Notes: generated from the sequence alone by a model not told the origin. A stretch of DNA of 64,000 nt from SXVE01 sp036388895 (GCA_036388895.1 DASVQY010000039.1:17712-81711), one strand, 5' to 3'. Positions 50,708 to 62,000 are shown, counted from the stretch's first letter. Translations and numbers: made by a program.

Positions 50708-52264
50708 ATGAACTCGTTTATGAAATTGAAATATACTCGCGCGTATCTGCTTTTACTTCTGCTGATTTTTCCCGTTTTCGTTTTTTCACAAACGCTCGAC
50801 GAAAAGATCAGAGAAATTGACGCTTACGCCGAAAAAGCGCGCCGCGATTGGAACATTCCCGGAATGGCGATTGCGATTGTCAAAGACGACAAAGTAGTTT
50901 TCGCCAAAGGTTACGGCGTGCGCGAACTCGGGAAAACCGACAAAGTTGACGAAAACACGCTGTTTGCCATCGCCTCAAATTCAAAGGCTTTTACGACAGC
51001 GGCTTTAGCGATTTTAGCCGACGAAGGAAAATTGAGTTGGGACGACAAAGTTATTAAACATCTGCCCGAATTTGAGCTTGCCGACCCGTACGTCACACGC
51101 GAAATGACTGTTCGGGATTTAGTTTCGCACCGCAGCGGTTTCGACACGTTCAGCGGCGATTTGCTCTGGTACGAAACGACTTATAAAGATGATGATATTT
51201 TAAAGCGATTACGGTATTTGAAGCCGAAAACAAGTTTCCGAACCTCTTACGGTTATCAAAATCTGATGTTTATCGTTGCCGGAAAAATCGTCGAGCGCGT
51301 TTCGGGAAAAACCTGGTCACAGTTTGTCGGCGAGAGAATTTTGACGCCTTTGGGAATGTCTCGAACAACGACGTCAGTCAAAGATTTAAAGGACAATTAT
51401 TCAATGCCGCATAACGAATCGGGCGGAACGCTTCGGGTTTTGCATCTCGGAAATGTAGATGGCGCGACGGCTGCGGCGGGACTGAATTCGAGCGTCGCGG
51501 ACGTTGCGAAATGGCTTCGTTTGCAGTTAGCGCGCGGAAAATACGAAGGAAAACAGATTTTTACAGAAAAACAATCGTGGGAAATGCAGCAGCAAAATCT
51601 GGCGATTCTGATTAGTCAGGGAGGCGCGAAATTTATTCCTTCGAGACATTTTTACGGCTACGGTCTCGGCTGGTTTTTGTGGGACTATCACGGTCGCAAA
51701 GTCGTTTCGCACGGCGGCGGGCTTGACGGAATGATTTCGGAAACGGCGATGATGCCAGAAGAAAATCTCGGACTCGTCGTGCTGACGAATTCCGAAACGC
51801 CGGTTAACGTCATTATGCAAAACAAGATTTTCGATGTTTTTGTGAACGCGCCGAAGCGCGACTGGAGCGCCGAATATCTCGAACGCACGAAAGCCGGAAA
51901 AACTGCCGAAGCGGAAGCGCAGAAAAAACTCGAAGCGTCGCGTGTTAAGAACACGAAACCGAGCCTTTCGCTGAGCGATTACGCTGGAACTTATACAGGT
52001 CCGCTTTACGGCGACGTTAAAATCGCCGAAGAAAACGGCAAACTCGTTTTGCGAATGATTCCTTCGCCGAATTTCGTCGCCGATTTGGAGCATTGGCATT
52101 ACGACACTTTTCGCATCAAATGGCGTCCGACAGTGGCTTATAATTTCCCGCCCGGATTCGTCACTTTTACGATTGACAAAAACGGCAAACCGGACGAAAT
52201 AAAGATTGATCAGCCGAATAATGATTTTTGGTTTTATGAGCTGGAATTGAAAAGAAGCAAATAA
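50708..52264 (+). CDS. secreted class C beta-lactamase-like serine hydrolase
   Basis: A 518-residue exported protein with a signal peptide of about 28 residues. The catalytic domain (about 30-385) carries SNSK (nucleophile Ser), YGYQN (YxN) and HGGGLDG (HxG), the motif set of the AmpC/D,D-peptidase-like family. A C-terminal beta-rich domain (about 410-515, LSDYAGTYTGPLYGDVKIAEENGKLVLRM) resembles DUF3471, common in such hydrolases acting on peptides or esters. It is more likely a D-aminopeptidase or esterase type enzyme than a resistance beta-lactamase. A good promoter lies just upstream. Confidence 0.9.
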   Translation: MNSFMKLKYTRAYLLLLLLIFPVFVFSQTLDEKIREIDAYAEKARRDWNIPGMAIAIVKDDKVVFAKGYGVRELGKTDKVDENTLFAIASNSKAFTTAALAILADEGKLSWDDKVIKHLPEFELADPYVTREMTVRDLVSHRSGFDTFSGDLLWYETTYKDDDILKRLRYLKPKTSFRTSYGYQNLMFIVAGKIVERVSGKTWSQFVGERILTPLGMSRTTTSVKDLKDNYSMPHNESGGTLRVLHLGNVDGATAAAGLNSSVADVAKWLRLQLARGKYEGKQIFTEKQSWEMQQQNLAILISQGGAKFIPSRHFYGYGLGWFLWDYHGRKVVSHGGGLDGMISETAMMPEENLGLVVLTNSETPVNVIMQNKIFDVFVNAPKRDWSAEYLERTKAGKTAEAEAQKKLEASRVKNTKPSLSLSDYAGTYTGPLYGDVKIAEENGKLVLRMIPSPNFVADLEHWHYDTFRIKWRPTVAYNFPPGFVTFTIDKNGKPDEIKIDQPNNDFWFYELELKRSK

Positions 52265-52370
52265 TTTTCGCAAACTCGACAAAATCTTGTTCTTTGTGTC
52301 AAAATTCCATATACATTAACAATTTAAATAAGATAAGCACAATAAATTTCAAGGAGATTACACACCATAA

Positions 52371-52583
52371 ATGTCAGAAGAAGCAGTAAGAGCGGCTGAG
52401 TCAAACGAAACGACCGGCGAAGAGACAACAGCCAATACGGAAGACGTTTCTTATCACGCGGTAGAAAAAGAAGGAAACGTCACGGCAATTTGGGAAATGC
52501 AGGGTCCGAAACACATCCGAACCATTGATCCGCGTTCGTCCGAAGGCAAACAAATCCTGGCTCTGTTTGAAACCGCCGGGTAA
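52371..52583 (+). CDS. small acidic protein of unknown function
   Basis: A 70-residue protein. The first 27 residues are acidic and Thr/Glu-rich, probably disordered. The rest (YHAVEKEGNVTAIWEMQGPKHIRTIDPRSSEGKQILALFETAG) looks like a small compact unit. No family was recognised. AAGGAG lies about 14 bases before the ATG. A weak hairpin (ACACGAA...TTCGTGT, about 52607-52652) followed by T-rich sequence could end the transcript. Confidence 0.65.
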   Translation: MSEEAVRAAESNETTGEETTANTEDVSYHAVEKEGNVTAIWEMQGPKHIRTIDPRSSEGKQILALFETAG

Positions 52584-52739
52584 GCGGCAAAATATCAGAA
52601 ACAAACCGACACGAAGCTTTTCGTAAACATCAGTTTTCGAACGGGTTCGTGTTTTTGTATTTGTTTTTACTCTTGTTTTTGTATTTGTTTTCGCATTTAA
52701 GTAATCGAGCAAAATAATTTTGCAGTCGAAAAGTTACTT

Positions 52740-54980
52740 TTACCGTGAAACAGCTTCGCCGCCCGGACGATAGCGGCGTTCGAGATTGCGCTTGATTTCT
52801 TTAAGCTCGAACCAAGCCGGTTTGTATTGTTTCGTCGAATACAACTCCGCCTGATCGAAAAAATGAGGCGAGTTCGGATTCGCACTTTGACCGAAGACGA
52901 GCAGCGAACGCGCAGATACGCGCGGAGCGAATTCGACAATCGCCAGATACGAGTTGCCGCTGACGCCATATCTTCTCTTTTGTCCGGCGTCGCGCCGAGT
53001 GTTAAAGGTAAAAATAGTTCCGACTAAGCCGGTTGCGCCGGGAATGGAAACACTCGGTTTCGCGTCGTCAAATTTTTCCTGCGTTCCACTGGTGTGAATG
53101 CGCTGCAAACGATTGATTTCTCCCCACGCAACTTGCCATTTGCCGAAATCGCTTTGTAAATCGTTCAAAACCTTTTCAAAACTCTCAATTTTCGCTGCGG
53201 CGTCAATTTTATTTAATTGTTCGCCGAGCGTCGCCGGCGCGGTTTGGTTGTCGTCGGTCTGCCGGGCGGCACGTTCCCGATTCGCTCTCTGCAATTGCTC
53301 GAAATACAGCATAAAAAGCGTCGTCGGCACCGAGTCAATGCGGCTTTCGTAATTCCAGGATTTCAAAACCGCAATCGGTTCGGCGAGTTTGCTTGCTTTC
53401 TCAGTTTGCGTTTGTCTTGACTTTTCCCAAATTGAAACGAGTTCGGGCACCAAAGTTTCGGCTAAAATAATATGCGTGTTAAAAGACGCAGTTTCCCATT
53501 CTTCAAACGTAAACTTCTCTTTCGACGAAAGAATGCGCCGCGACATCTGAGCGCGCGGAGTGTCGAGATCGGGCGCCATATAAACCGGATGTTTTGAACG
53601 GTCGGGATTATCAGTGCTCGAGGTGAGAAACGGCGTCGAGTTGCAGTTTTGAATCCAGCCGGAAGAAGGATTTGTAACTTGCGGCAGCTCGCTCAATTCG
53701 TGATAACTTTGCCAATCCGTCTCGGGGTTGCTGCCGTCAACCGGTTTCGACCAATCATATTTTGTCGAACGGCGGGGCATCGCGTTTCCGTGCAGATAAA
53801 AAATATTCCCCTTTCGGTCGGCATACATCGTGTTCGATCCGGTCAACCGGCGCTGTCGCATCGCCGATTTGAATTCACCGAGCGAGCGCGAACGAGCCAT
53901 CGCCCATTTTTGCTCGAATAATCTGCCTCCGACCTCGACTGACGCAGCGCGAACGGCAAGAGATTTGCCGTCACGAAGCGCAATAACAGGACCGTGATGC
54001 GTTTTGCGAAACGTAAACCGCTTCGTTTCCATTTTGCCTTGATTGTTCACCAAAACTTCATCCGTCCATTCGACGGCGCTGCGATAACCGTTGCCGTAAC
54101 GATAACCGAGCGAATTTTTCGGATCATCGAAAGTTTCGATGTAAACATCGGTCGAATCGGCGCCCGAATTTGTGTGGCTCCAGCCCAAAACCTCGTTATG
54201 CCCCGTCCAGATATAAGGCATACCGAGCATCGAAAAACCCGATACGTTCAAGCCCTGTTTGCTGTGCAGATGCGCTTCGTAGCGCTGACCGCCGCCGAAA
54301 AAACCGACGTGCGGATTGATAAACAAAAGAGCGTGACCCGAAGCGCTTTTTTTCGGGCTGACCGCCCACATATTCGAGCCTTCCGGCTCGGCTGATTCGC
54401 CCGAAGATTGATTCTGCGCGGGAGACGCCGGAAGCTCTTTGAACAACTCGCGCACTTCCTGCGTTCTGATTCCCAGAGAGCCTAACGACGGCGCGCCGGT
54501 GATCAACGGAAACCACGGTTCATAGCGTTTGATAAGTCTCGGACGAACTTCCGGGTGGCGTTCAAGATAGAAGTTTATTCCGGCGGCGTAGGCATCGCAT
54601 AATTTGCGAATTGCCGGGCTTAAAAGTTTGTAATCTTCCTGTGCGCGGCGGGTAATTTCAAACAGACGCGCCATTAAATCGGCTGTAAGGCGAGATTCTC
54701 CGTAAATTTCCGACGCGCGCCCGAGTTTGTTGATGTGATCTTCTTCCAATTGCCAGAAATTATCTTCGGCTTGGGCGTACATCAAACCGAAAACAACGCT
54801 CGCGTCGCTGTTTCCGTAAATGTGCGGTACGCCGTAATAATCCCGGTAAATTGTCACCGAACGCGCGAGTTCAGCAGCTTTGCTTTTCGCCGACACATTG
54901 CTGCTTTGCAACATTAAAACGGCAAAAACGAGAATTACGGTGACTTTTACTTTGATTGATAAATTTATAAAAAATGACAT
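52740..54980 (-). CDS. penicillin acylase-family Ntn hydrolase
   Basis: A 746-residue exported precursor. A signal segment ends near residue 31. The alpha-chain region begins VTIYRDYYGVPHIYGNSDASVVFGLMYAQAEDNFWQLE. The autocatalytic site is GSNMWAVSP with nucleophile Ser202, followed by GHALLFINPHVGFFG and TGHNEVLGWSHTNSGADSTDVYIE. The chain is cut before the Ser to give two subunits in the periplasm. The family cleaves amides such as acyl-homoserine lactones, penicillins or cephalosporins; this one has the quorum-quenching or general acylase layout, without a readable specificity. GAGG is 7 bases before the ATG. Confidence 0.9.
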   Translation of the reverse strand: MSFFINLSIKVKVTVILVFAVLMLQSSNVSAKSKAAELARSVTIYRDYYGVPHIYGNSDASVVFGLMYAQAEDNFWQLEEDHINKLGRASEIYGESRLTADLMARLFEITRRAQEDYKLLSPAIRKLCDAYAAGINFYLERHPEVRPRLIKRYEPWFPLITGAPSLGSLGIRTQEVRELFKELPASPAQNQSSGESAEPEGSNMWAVSPKKSASGHALLFINPHVGFFGGGQRYEAHLHSKQGLNVSGFSMLGMPYIWTGHNEVLGWSHTNSGADSTDVYIETFDDPKNSLGYRYGNGYRSAVEWTDEVLVNNQGKMETKRFTFRKTHHGPVIALRDGKSLAVRAASVEVGGRLFEQKWAMARSRSLGEFKSAMRQRRLTGSNTMYADRKGNIFYLHGNAMPRRSTKYDWSKPVDGSNPETDWQSYHELSELPQVTNPSSGWIQNCNSTPFLTSSTDNPDRSKHPVYMAPDLDTPRAQMSRRILSSKEKFTFEEWETASFNTHIILAETLVPELVSIWEKSRQTQTEKASKLAEPIAVLKSWNYESRIDSVPTTLFMLYFEQLQRANRERAARQTDDNQTAPATLGEQLNKIDAAAKIESFEKVLNDLQSDFGKWQVAWGEINRLQRIHTSGTQEKFDDAKPSVSIPGATGLVGTIFTFNTRRDAGQKRRYGVSGNSYLAIVEFAPRVSARSLLVFGQSANPNSPHFFDQAELYSTKQYKPAWFELKEIKRNLERRYRPGGEAVSR

Positions 54981-55468
54981 TTATTTGCCTCTGTGTCAGA
55001 AAACTGCGCATTTAGCGATCAAACACAATTTTATTCGAGATATTCGGGTTTTGCTATCAAAGCGATTTTTTTAGCGACTTACGAATCAAACCGTTTCATC
55101 TATTTTATTTAACCCGTTTTTTATGAGATTTATATAAATATTTCATCCGCAGAGCTGTTTATTTTCACTAAAATCGAATTTCAAGATGATTTCTCTGCTG
55201 TATTTTTCCTTATTAGCTCAAAATCAGCTCAAAAATTTGAATTTTTTGTGTAACTTTTGACGAAAGTATTGCGTATATAAGTTCGCGCAGCAATAAATAC
55301 GCCCGTTAATTTCTACAATTCGACCGATTTTTCAGAGAAAATCGTTTCTCTGGAAGGTTGCCGTTTGTATTGATTGTTGCGAAAGTGCTGAGCGATTTTC
55401 AACCGCCCGCTCGTCTTTTTGGCGGCGGATAAAGTTTTGCCAACGTTAAATTTTCCGGAGAAATCAAA
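54981..55468. other. 488-base divergent intergenic region
   Basis: It lies between the minus-strand acylase and the plus-strand tricorn gene. It is AT-rich, with a small hairpin near 55336-55354 (CAGAGAAAATCGTTTCTCTG). No gene and no confident promoter with normal spacing were seen; TTGACG and TATATAAG occur near 55257-55280 but only about 11-13 bases apart. Confidence 0.4.
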
Positions 55469-58400
55469 GTGAACAAAATCATTCTGAACATTTTTATCTT
55501 ACTAGCCTTTTTTGTGCCGTCTTTGGCGCAGGGCGACAAACCGACTTTGTATCGGCAGCCGGCGATCAGCCGCAGCGAGATCGTTTTCTCGTATGCCGGA
55601 GATCTGTGGATCGTTCCCCGCACCGGCGGCGACGCGAGACGTTTGACCACCGGCGTCGGAATCGAGACCAATCCTTATTTTTCGCCGGACGGAAATCAGA
55701 TCGCATTTACCGGCGAATACGACGGCAATGTTGACGTTTACATCGTTCCGACGGCGGGCGGCGTTCCGAAACGTTTGACTTATCATCCGGCGCTCGACGA
55801 GGTTTCCGGCTGGACGCCAGACGGCAGAAGCGTTTTATTTTCTTCGACGCGCGATAGCAGCTCGAACTTTTCGCGTCTTTACACTTTCAACATTGACGGC
55901 GCGGGTTTGCCGAACGAAATTCCTTTGCCGATGGCTGATCGCGGCTGGCTTTCACCGGACGGAAATTTTGTCGCTTACGAACCGCTTTCGCAATGGCAGC
56001 CGGATTGGAAACGTCATAGAGGCGGGCAAACGCAGCCGATTTGGATCGCACGCCTTTCGGATTCGACGATTGAAAAATTGCCGCGCGAAAACTCGAACGA
56101 CAAATGCCCGATGTGGATCGGCGACAAAATTTATTTTCTCTCAGACAGAAACGGTGGCACGGTCTCGCTTTTCTCATTCGACACGAAATCGAAAAAAGTC
56201 GAACAAATTGTTGAAAGTAAAGGACTCGACATCAAATACGCTTCGGCGGGCGCGAACACGATTGTTTACGAACAATTCGGCACGATTTACACGCTCGACG
56301 CGGGCTCGAAAAATCCTAAAAAAGTAAATATTCGCGTTGCGGGAGATTTTCCCGGCGTTCGCCCGCGTTATGAAAAAGTCGGCGGTCGAATTGCAAGTGC
56401 CGCTGTTTCTCCGACCGGCATCCGCGCCGTTTTTGAAGCTCGCGGCGAGATCATTTCGGCTCCGGCAGATAAAGGCGACACGCGCAATTTGACGAACACG
56501 ACGAACGTTATGGAACGCGATCCCGCGTGGTCGCCGGACGGAAAATGGATCGCTTATTTCTCAGATGAATCCGGCGAATACGCTCTGCATCTGCGCGATC
56601 AAACCGGAATGGGCGAGGTCAAAAAGATTACGCTCGCGGACGGCAAACCGGGATTTTTCTCTTCGCCCGTTTGGTCGCCCGACAGCAAGAAAATCGCTTA
56701 CAACCGCAATGACGTAACGCTCTGGTATGTAGATGTCGAAAAAGGCACGAATGTCAGGGTTGACCAAAACACTTTCGGCGATTTCGGCGACGTAATGGAG
56801 CCTTCGTGGTCGCCCGACAGCCGTTGGATTTCTTATGCGAAACAACTCGACAATCGCCTGAGGGCAGTTTATTTGTATTCGGTTGACAAAAGTCAGACGA
56901 ATCAAATTACGGACGGTTTAGGCGATGCGCGTCACGTCACCTTCGATAAAAGCGGAAAATACGTTTATTTTACCGGAAGCACAAACGTCGGTCCGACGAT
57001 CAGTTTCGCAGACCTTTCGGGAATCGCGCATCAAACTTCGCGCAACGTTTACGCAATCGTTCTGCGAAACGACATTCCTTCGCCGCTCGCACCGGAAAGC
57101 GACGAAGAAAAGATTGCGCCGGAAAAGAAAGATGAACCGCCGGTAACGCTGCCGTCAGTAACGCCTTCGCCCGCGCCTTCCGCGTCGCCAACCGCGTCGC
57201 CCGGCGAAACTCCATCGGCGACATCGGCGGCAACGCCAGCCGAACAGCCTAAGCCGGCGGCACAGCCGAAAAAAGAGCCGGAACCGACGCGCGTTGATCT
57301 GGAAGGAATTGACCAGCGCGTAATTTCGATTTCGCAAATTCCGGCGCGCAATTTCAACGGTCTTTTTGCCGGAAAGCCGGGAATTATTTATATCACGGAA
57401 ATTCCCGTCGCGCCGCAAACCGGACCTTTCGGTTTGACGCTGCATAAATTCGATCTGGAAAAACGCAAATTCGAAGAAGTCAAAACAGGCGTTAACAATT
57501 TCCGCGTTTCGGCGAACGGCGAAAAAATGCTTTTTCAGCAAGGTCCGGCTTGGAATTTGATTTCTACAACACTGCCCACTCGTCCTGGTGAAGGAATCGT
57601 TAAAACAAACGATATGGAAGTTTACGTTGACCCGCGCGTTGAATGGAAACAGATGTTCAACGAAATCTGGCGCGGCGAGCGAGACTTCTTTTATGATCCG
57701 GGCACGCACGGGCTCGACATCGAAAAAGCCAAAAACTTGTACGCGCCTTACGTTGAAGCAATCGCGCATCGCGACGATTTGAATTATCTGTTCCGCGAAA
57801 TGCTCAATCAAATCGGCGTCGGACATATGTTTATCGGCGGCGGCGATCAGCAGCGACCGAATTTCGTTCCCGGCGGATTGCTCGGCGCGGATTACCGCAT
57901 CGAAAACGGGCGTTATCGTTTTGCCCGCGTTTACAACGGAGAAAACTGGAATCCGCAGCTTCGAGCGCCTTTGACCGCACCGGGCGTCAACGTCAAAGCC
58001 GGCGAATACTTAATCGCAGTCAACGGACGCGATGTAAAAGCCACCGACAACATTTATCAAATGTTTGAAAGCACCGCCAACAAACAAATCGTTATTAAAG
58101 TTGGCGCAAGCCCCGACGGTAAAGATGCGCGAGCAGTGACGGTCGTTCCAACAGCAAATGAAAGTGGCTTGAGAAATTTAGCCTGGATCGAAGACAATCG
58201 GCGTAAAGTTGACCAGATGAGCGGCGGAAAGCTCGCATACGTTTACATTCCGAATACGAGCGGAGCCGGTTACACCAGCTTTAACCGCTATTTTTTCGCG
58301 CAGACGAACAAACACGGCGCTGTAATTGACGAACGCTTCAACGGCGGCGGTCTTTTAGCCGATTATGTCGTCGAGTATTTGAATCGCCAGCAGCTCGCGA

Positions 58401-58852
58401 AAATCGCTTTCCGCGACGGTAAAGACTGGAACGTCCCGGCAGGCGCGATTTACGGACCGAAAGCGATGCTCATCAACGAGCTTGCCGGTTCGGGCGGCGA
58501 CGCGATGCCGTGGTTCTTCAAAAAACTTAATGTGGGTCCGCTTATCGGAAAACGCACCTGGGGCGGATTGGTTCGCGCTTCGGGAATTCCGACCTTGATG
58601 GACGGCGGCAGCATCCGCGCTCCGAACGGAGCAGTTTACGGTTTGAACGGCGAGTGGGAAGTCGAAAATGTCGGCGTCGCGCCGGACGTTGAAGTCGAAT
58701 ACGACCCGGCAGCGTGGCGGCAGGGACGCGATCCACAACTCGAAAAAGCGGTCGAATGGCTGCTCGCGGAATTGCAGAAAAATCCGCCGAAGGAATATAA
58801 ACGCCCGGCTTACCCGGATTATCACAAAGGAACAGGTTTAGGCAGACCCTAA
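55469..58852 (+). CDS. tricorn protease homologue 1 (secreted, S41)
   Basis: A 1127-residue exported peptidase. GTG start with GGAG 8 bases upstream; signal peptide about 1-21. A beta-propeller of WD40-like/PD40 repeats (ARRLTTGVGIETNPYFSPDGNQIAFTGEYDGNVDVY and others) spans about 25-540. A Pro/Ser/Thr/Ala-rich linker covers about 550-615. A C1-type domain includes QIGVGHMFIGGGDQ with the catalytic His. A PDZ domain and then an S41 core follow, with VIDERFNGGG and the nucleophile Ser in LAGSGGDAMPW (about residue 1008). It degrades peptides released by other proteases in the periplasm. A paralogue follows directly. Confidence 0.93.
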   Translation: MNKIILNIFILLAFFVPSLAQGDKPTLYRQPAISRSEIVFSYAGDLWIVPRTGGDARRLTTGVGIETNPYFSPDGNQIAFTGEYDGNVDVYIVPTAGGVPKRLTYHPALDEVSGWTPDGRSVLFSSTRDSSSNFSRLYTFNIDGAGLPNEIPLPMADRGWLSPDGNFVAYEPLSQWQPDWKRHRGGQTQPIWIARLSDSTIEKLPRENSNDKCPMWIGDKIYFLSDRNGGTVSLFSFDTKSKKVEQIVESKGLDIKYASAGANTIVYEQFGTIYTLDAGSKNPKKVNIRVAGDFPGVRPRYEKVGGRIASAAVSPTGIRAVFEARGEIISAPADKGDTRNLTNTTNVMERDPAWSPDGKWIAYFSDESGEYALHLRDQTGMGEVKKITLADGKPGFFSSPVWSPDSKKIAYNRNDVTLWYVDVEKGTNVRVDQNTFGDFGDVMEPSWSPDSRWISYAKQLDNRLRAVYLYSVDKSQTNQITDGLGDARHVTFDKSGKYVYFTGSTNVGPTISFADLSGIAHQTSRNVYAIVLRNDIPSPLAPESDEEKIAPEKKDEPPVTLPSVTPSPAPSASPTASPGETPSATSAATPAEQPKPAAQPKKEPEPTRVDLEGIDQRVISISQIPARNFNGLFAGKPGIIYITEIPVAPQTGPFGLTLHKFDLEKRKFEEVKTGVNNFRVSANGEKMLFQQGPAWNLISTTLPTRPGEGIVKTNDMEVYVDPRVEWKQMFNEIWRGERDFFYDPGTHGLDIEKAKNLYAPYVEAIAHRDDLNYLFREMLNQIGVGHMFIGGGDQQRPNFVPGGLLGADYRIENGRYRFARVYNGENWNPQLRAPLTAPGVNVKAGEYLIAVNGRDVKATDNIYQMFESTANKQIVIKVGASPDGKDARAVTVVPTANESGLRNLAWIEDNRRKVDQMSGGKLAYVYIPNTSGAGYTSFNRYFFAQTNKHGAVIDERFNGGGLLADYVVEYLNRQQLAKIAFRDGKDWNVPAGAIYGPKAMLINELAGSGGDAMPWFFKKLNVGPLIGKRTWGGLVRASGIPTLMDGGSIRAPNGAVYGLNGEWEVENVGVAPDVEVEYDPAAWRQGRDPQLEKAVEWLLAELQKNPPKEYKRPAYPDYHKGTGLGRP

Positions 58853-58853
58853 C

Positions 58854-58990
58854 GATTTTGGATTTTAGATCTTGGATTTCGGATTGAAGCGCAAGTAACG
58901 AATTCAGTCCGAAATCCAAGATCCGAAAAAATCAGAATCTCAAAATTGAAATCTAAAAAATCCAAAATCCACAATTTAAAATCCAAAATT
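58854..58990. repeat. AAAATCC-type repeat element with a 16-bp perfect hairpin
   Basis: Heptad-like GGATTTT units run rightwards at 58854-58885 and their complements (AAAATCC) at about 58951-58988. A perfect 16-bp inverted repeat (58868-58883 with 58908-58923, core GATCTTGGATTTCGGA) lies within, with a 24-base loop. It fills the space between the two tricorn genes and ends just before the second gene's ribosome site. Confidence 0.8.
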
Positions 58991-59007
58991 GAACGTCAGG
59001 AGAGATT

Positions 59008-62000
59008 ATGAGAAAAATTATTATTACCATTTTTATTGCGCTTTGCGCCTCATTCGCGGCTTTCGCTCAAAACGACTCGCCGATGCTGTTTCGTCAGCCG
59101 ACGATGAACCGCACGGATATTGTTTTCGTCTTTGCCGGCGATTTATGGCGCGTTTCCCGCAATGGCGGAGCCGCCGAAAGACTGACGAGCGGAACGGGAA
59201 ACGAAACGAACCCGATTTTTTCGCCTGACGGAAACTGGATCGCATTTACCGGTGAATACGACGGCAATGTTGACGCTTACGTTATCCCGTCAACCGGCGG
59301 CGAACCGCGGCGGATTACTTTTCATCCGGGCGCCGACAGCGTTATCAATTGGACGCCTGACGGAAAATCCGTTGTTTTCCTTTCGAACCGCGCGACGGGA
59401 ATGCCCGTGCCGAAAATGTACTCGATGCCCGTATCCGGCGAAGGTCTGCCGACGGAATTGCCGTTTCCGATGGCGGGCGGCGGCGCGTCTTTTTCGCCCG
59501 ATGGTTCACGAATCGCTTATATGCCGCTCGCTCCGGCTTTTCAGCAGTGGAAAAAATATCGCGGCGGTCGCACGACGAAAATCTGGATCGGAAATTTAGC
59601 GGATTCGTCGGTCGAAGAAATTCCGCGTCAGAATTCGAACGATTTTACGCCGCTCTGGATGGGCGATAAAGTTTATTTTCTCTCCGACCGCAACGGGCGC
59701 AACGTCACGCTTTATTCATTTGACACGAGAACGAAAAAGGTAGCGCCGGCGATCAACAACAGCGGATTCGATTTAAAGACGGCTTCCGCCGCGCCCGACG
59801 CGATTGTTTACGAACAGTTCGGCTCGATAAACATTTACGAGCCGGGTTCGGGCAAAACAAACAAAGTCAACATTAGCCTGAACGGCGATTTGCCCCAGGT
59901 TCGCCCGCGCTACGAACGAGTCGCGCAGCGAGTTCAAAACGTCGCTTTGTCGCCCGCCGGCGCGCGAGCCGTTTTTGAAGCCCGGGGCGAGATTTTGAGC
60001 GTTCCGGCGGAAAAAGGAAACGCGCGCAATTTGACGAACACTCCGGGCGTCGCCGAACGCGATCCCGCGTGGTCGCCGGACGGAAAGTGGATCGCTTATT
60101 TCTCGGATGAATCCGGCGAATACGCTCTGCATCTGCGCGATCAGACCGGTATGGGCGAAGTCAAAAAAATTGCGCTCGGAAATCCTTCTTCTTATTTTTA
60201 TTCGCCGAAGTTTTCGCCCGACAGTAAAAAGATTTTGTTTACCGACAAGCGTTTGAACGTCTGGTATCTCGACGTTGAGAAAGGGACGCCCGTCAAAGTT
60301 GACGCGAACACTTACGAAAATCCGTTTCCGGTTCTCGACCCGAACTGGTCGCCCAACAGTAAGTGGATCGTTTACACGAAACAACTGAAAAATCGTTTGT
60401 GCGCGGTTCACGTCTTTTCGCTCGATACAGGCAAAGCGACGCAAATTTCCGACGGAATGAGCGATGCGCGTTACGCCGCATTTGATAAAAACGGTAAATA
60501 TATTTATTTCACCGCGAGCACCGACAACGGTCCGACGACCGGTTGGCTCGATATGTCGAGTTTTCCTTTTCAAACGACGCGCAGCGTTTACGCCGTAGTG
60601 TTGAAAAGCACCGATCCTTCGCCGCTCGCGCCCGAAAGCGATGAAGAAAAATCGCAGGATGAAGCGCCGAGAGCGCCTAGAGCGCCGGGCGCTAAACCCG
60701 AACCGGTCGTCGTTACGATTGATTTAGACAAAATCGGTCAAAGAATCGTCGCTCTTCCACTTCCGGCGCGCGATTATCAAGCACTTGTTACTGGAAAAGC
60801 GGGAACATTCTTTTTGCTCGAAAGCGTTCCGGCGGTCGGTACGGGAACGACACCGCAATTCGGCTCGACCGTTCATCGCTTTGATATGGACAAACGCAAA
60901 GCGGAAAAAATTCTTGACGGCGTGACTTTATTCGACGTTTCGGCGAACGGCGAAAAAATGTTGTTCGGACAATTTCCGGGGCGTTTCACAATCGCCTCGG
61001 CGGTTTTGCCGCTCAAACCGGGCGAAGGCGTTTTGAACGTCGGGGAAATGGAAGTTTACGTTGACCCGCGCGCGGAATGGCGGCAAATGTACAAAGAAGC
61101 TTGGCGCGTGCAGCGCGACTTCTTCTACGACCCCGGCTTTCACGGCTTGAACCTAACGACGGCGGAAGAAAAATATCGTCCTTTTCTCGAAAACATCGCC
61201 AGCCGTTCCGACTTAAATTACCTGTTTCAGGAGATGCTCGGCAATTTGACGGTCGGTCATCATAATGCCGGAGGCGGCGACGTTCCGCAGCCCACGCGCT
61301 ATCAGGGCGGTCTTCTCGGAGCCGATTACACGATTGAAAACGGACGTTATCGTTTCGCTAAAATCTACAACGGCGAAAACTGGAATCCCGGACTATTCGC
61401 GCCGCTCACACAACCCGGCGTCAACGTCCGCGAAGGCGAATATTTAATTGCCGTTAACGGACGAGAAGTTCGTGCGACCGACAATATTTATTCGTTTTTC
61501 CAGCAGACTGCGGGCAAGCAAATCATTATCAAAGTCGGCGCAAACCCGGACGGCAAGGACGCGCGGCAGGTCACGGTCGTCCCGGTCGCCAACGAAAACG
61601 GTTTGAGAAATCTCGCTTGGATCGAAGGCAATCGCCGCAAAGTTTTCGACTTGAGCGGAGGAAAACTCGCTTACGTTTATTTGCCGAACACCGGCGGGGC
61701 GGGCTATACAAATTTCAACCGTTACTATTTCGCGCAGATTGACCGCGAAGGCGCTGTAATTGATGAGCGATTTAACGGCGGCGGATCGGCGGCGGATTAT
61801 ATGATCGGTTATATGAATCGCCCGCTGATGAATTACTGGTCAACGCGTGAAGGCGAAGATTTTACGACGCCGGTCAGCGCCATTTACGGTCCGAAAACGA
61901 TGATTGTCAATGAATACGCAGGGTCCGGCGGCGATCTTTTGCCGTATCTATTCCGGCAGAATAAAATCGGCACTATAGTCGGAAAACGCACTTGGGGCGG

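Noticed and set aside
54981..55468. Promoter from TTGACG and TATATAAG near 55257-55280
   Set aside because: The spacing of about 11-13 bases is too short for a sigma-70 promoter.
14176..58990. AAAATCC repeats as a CRISPR array
   Set aside because: The units are 7 bases long, contiguous and without spacers, and no cas gene is present.
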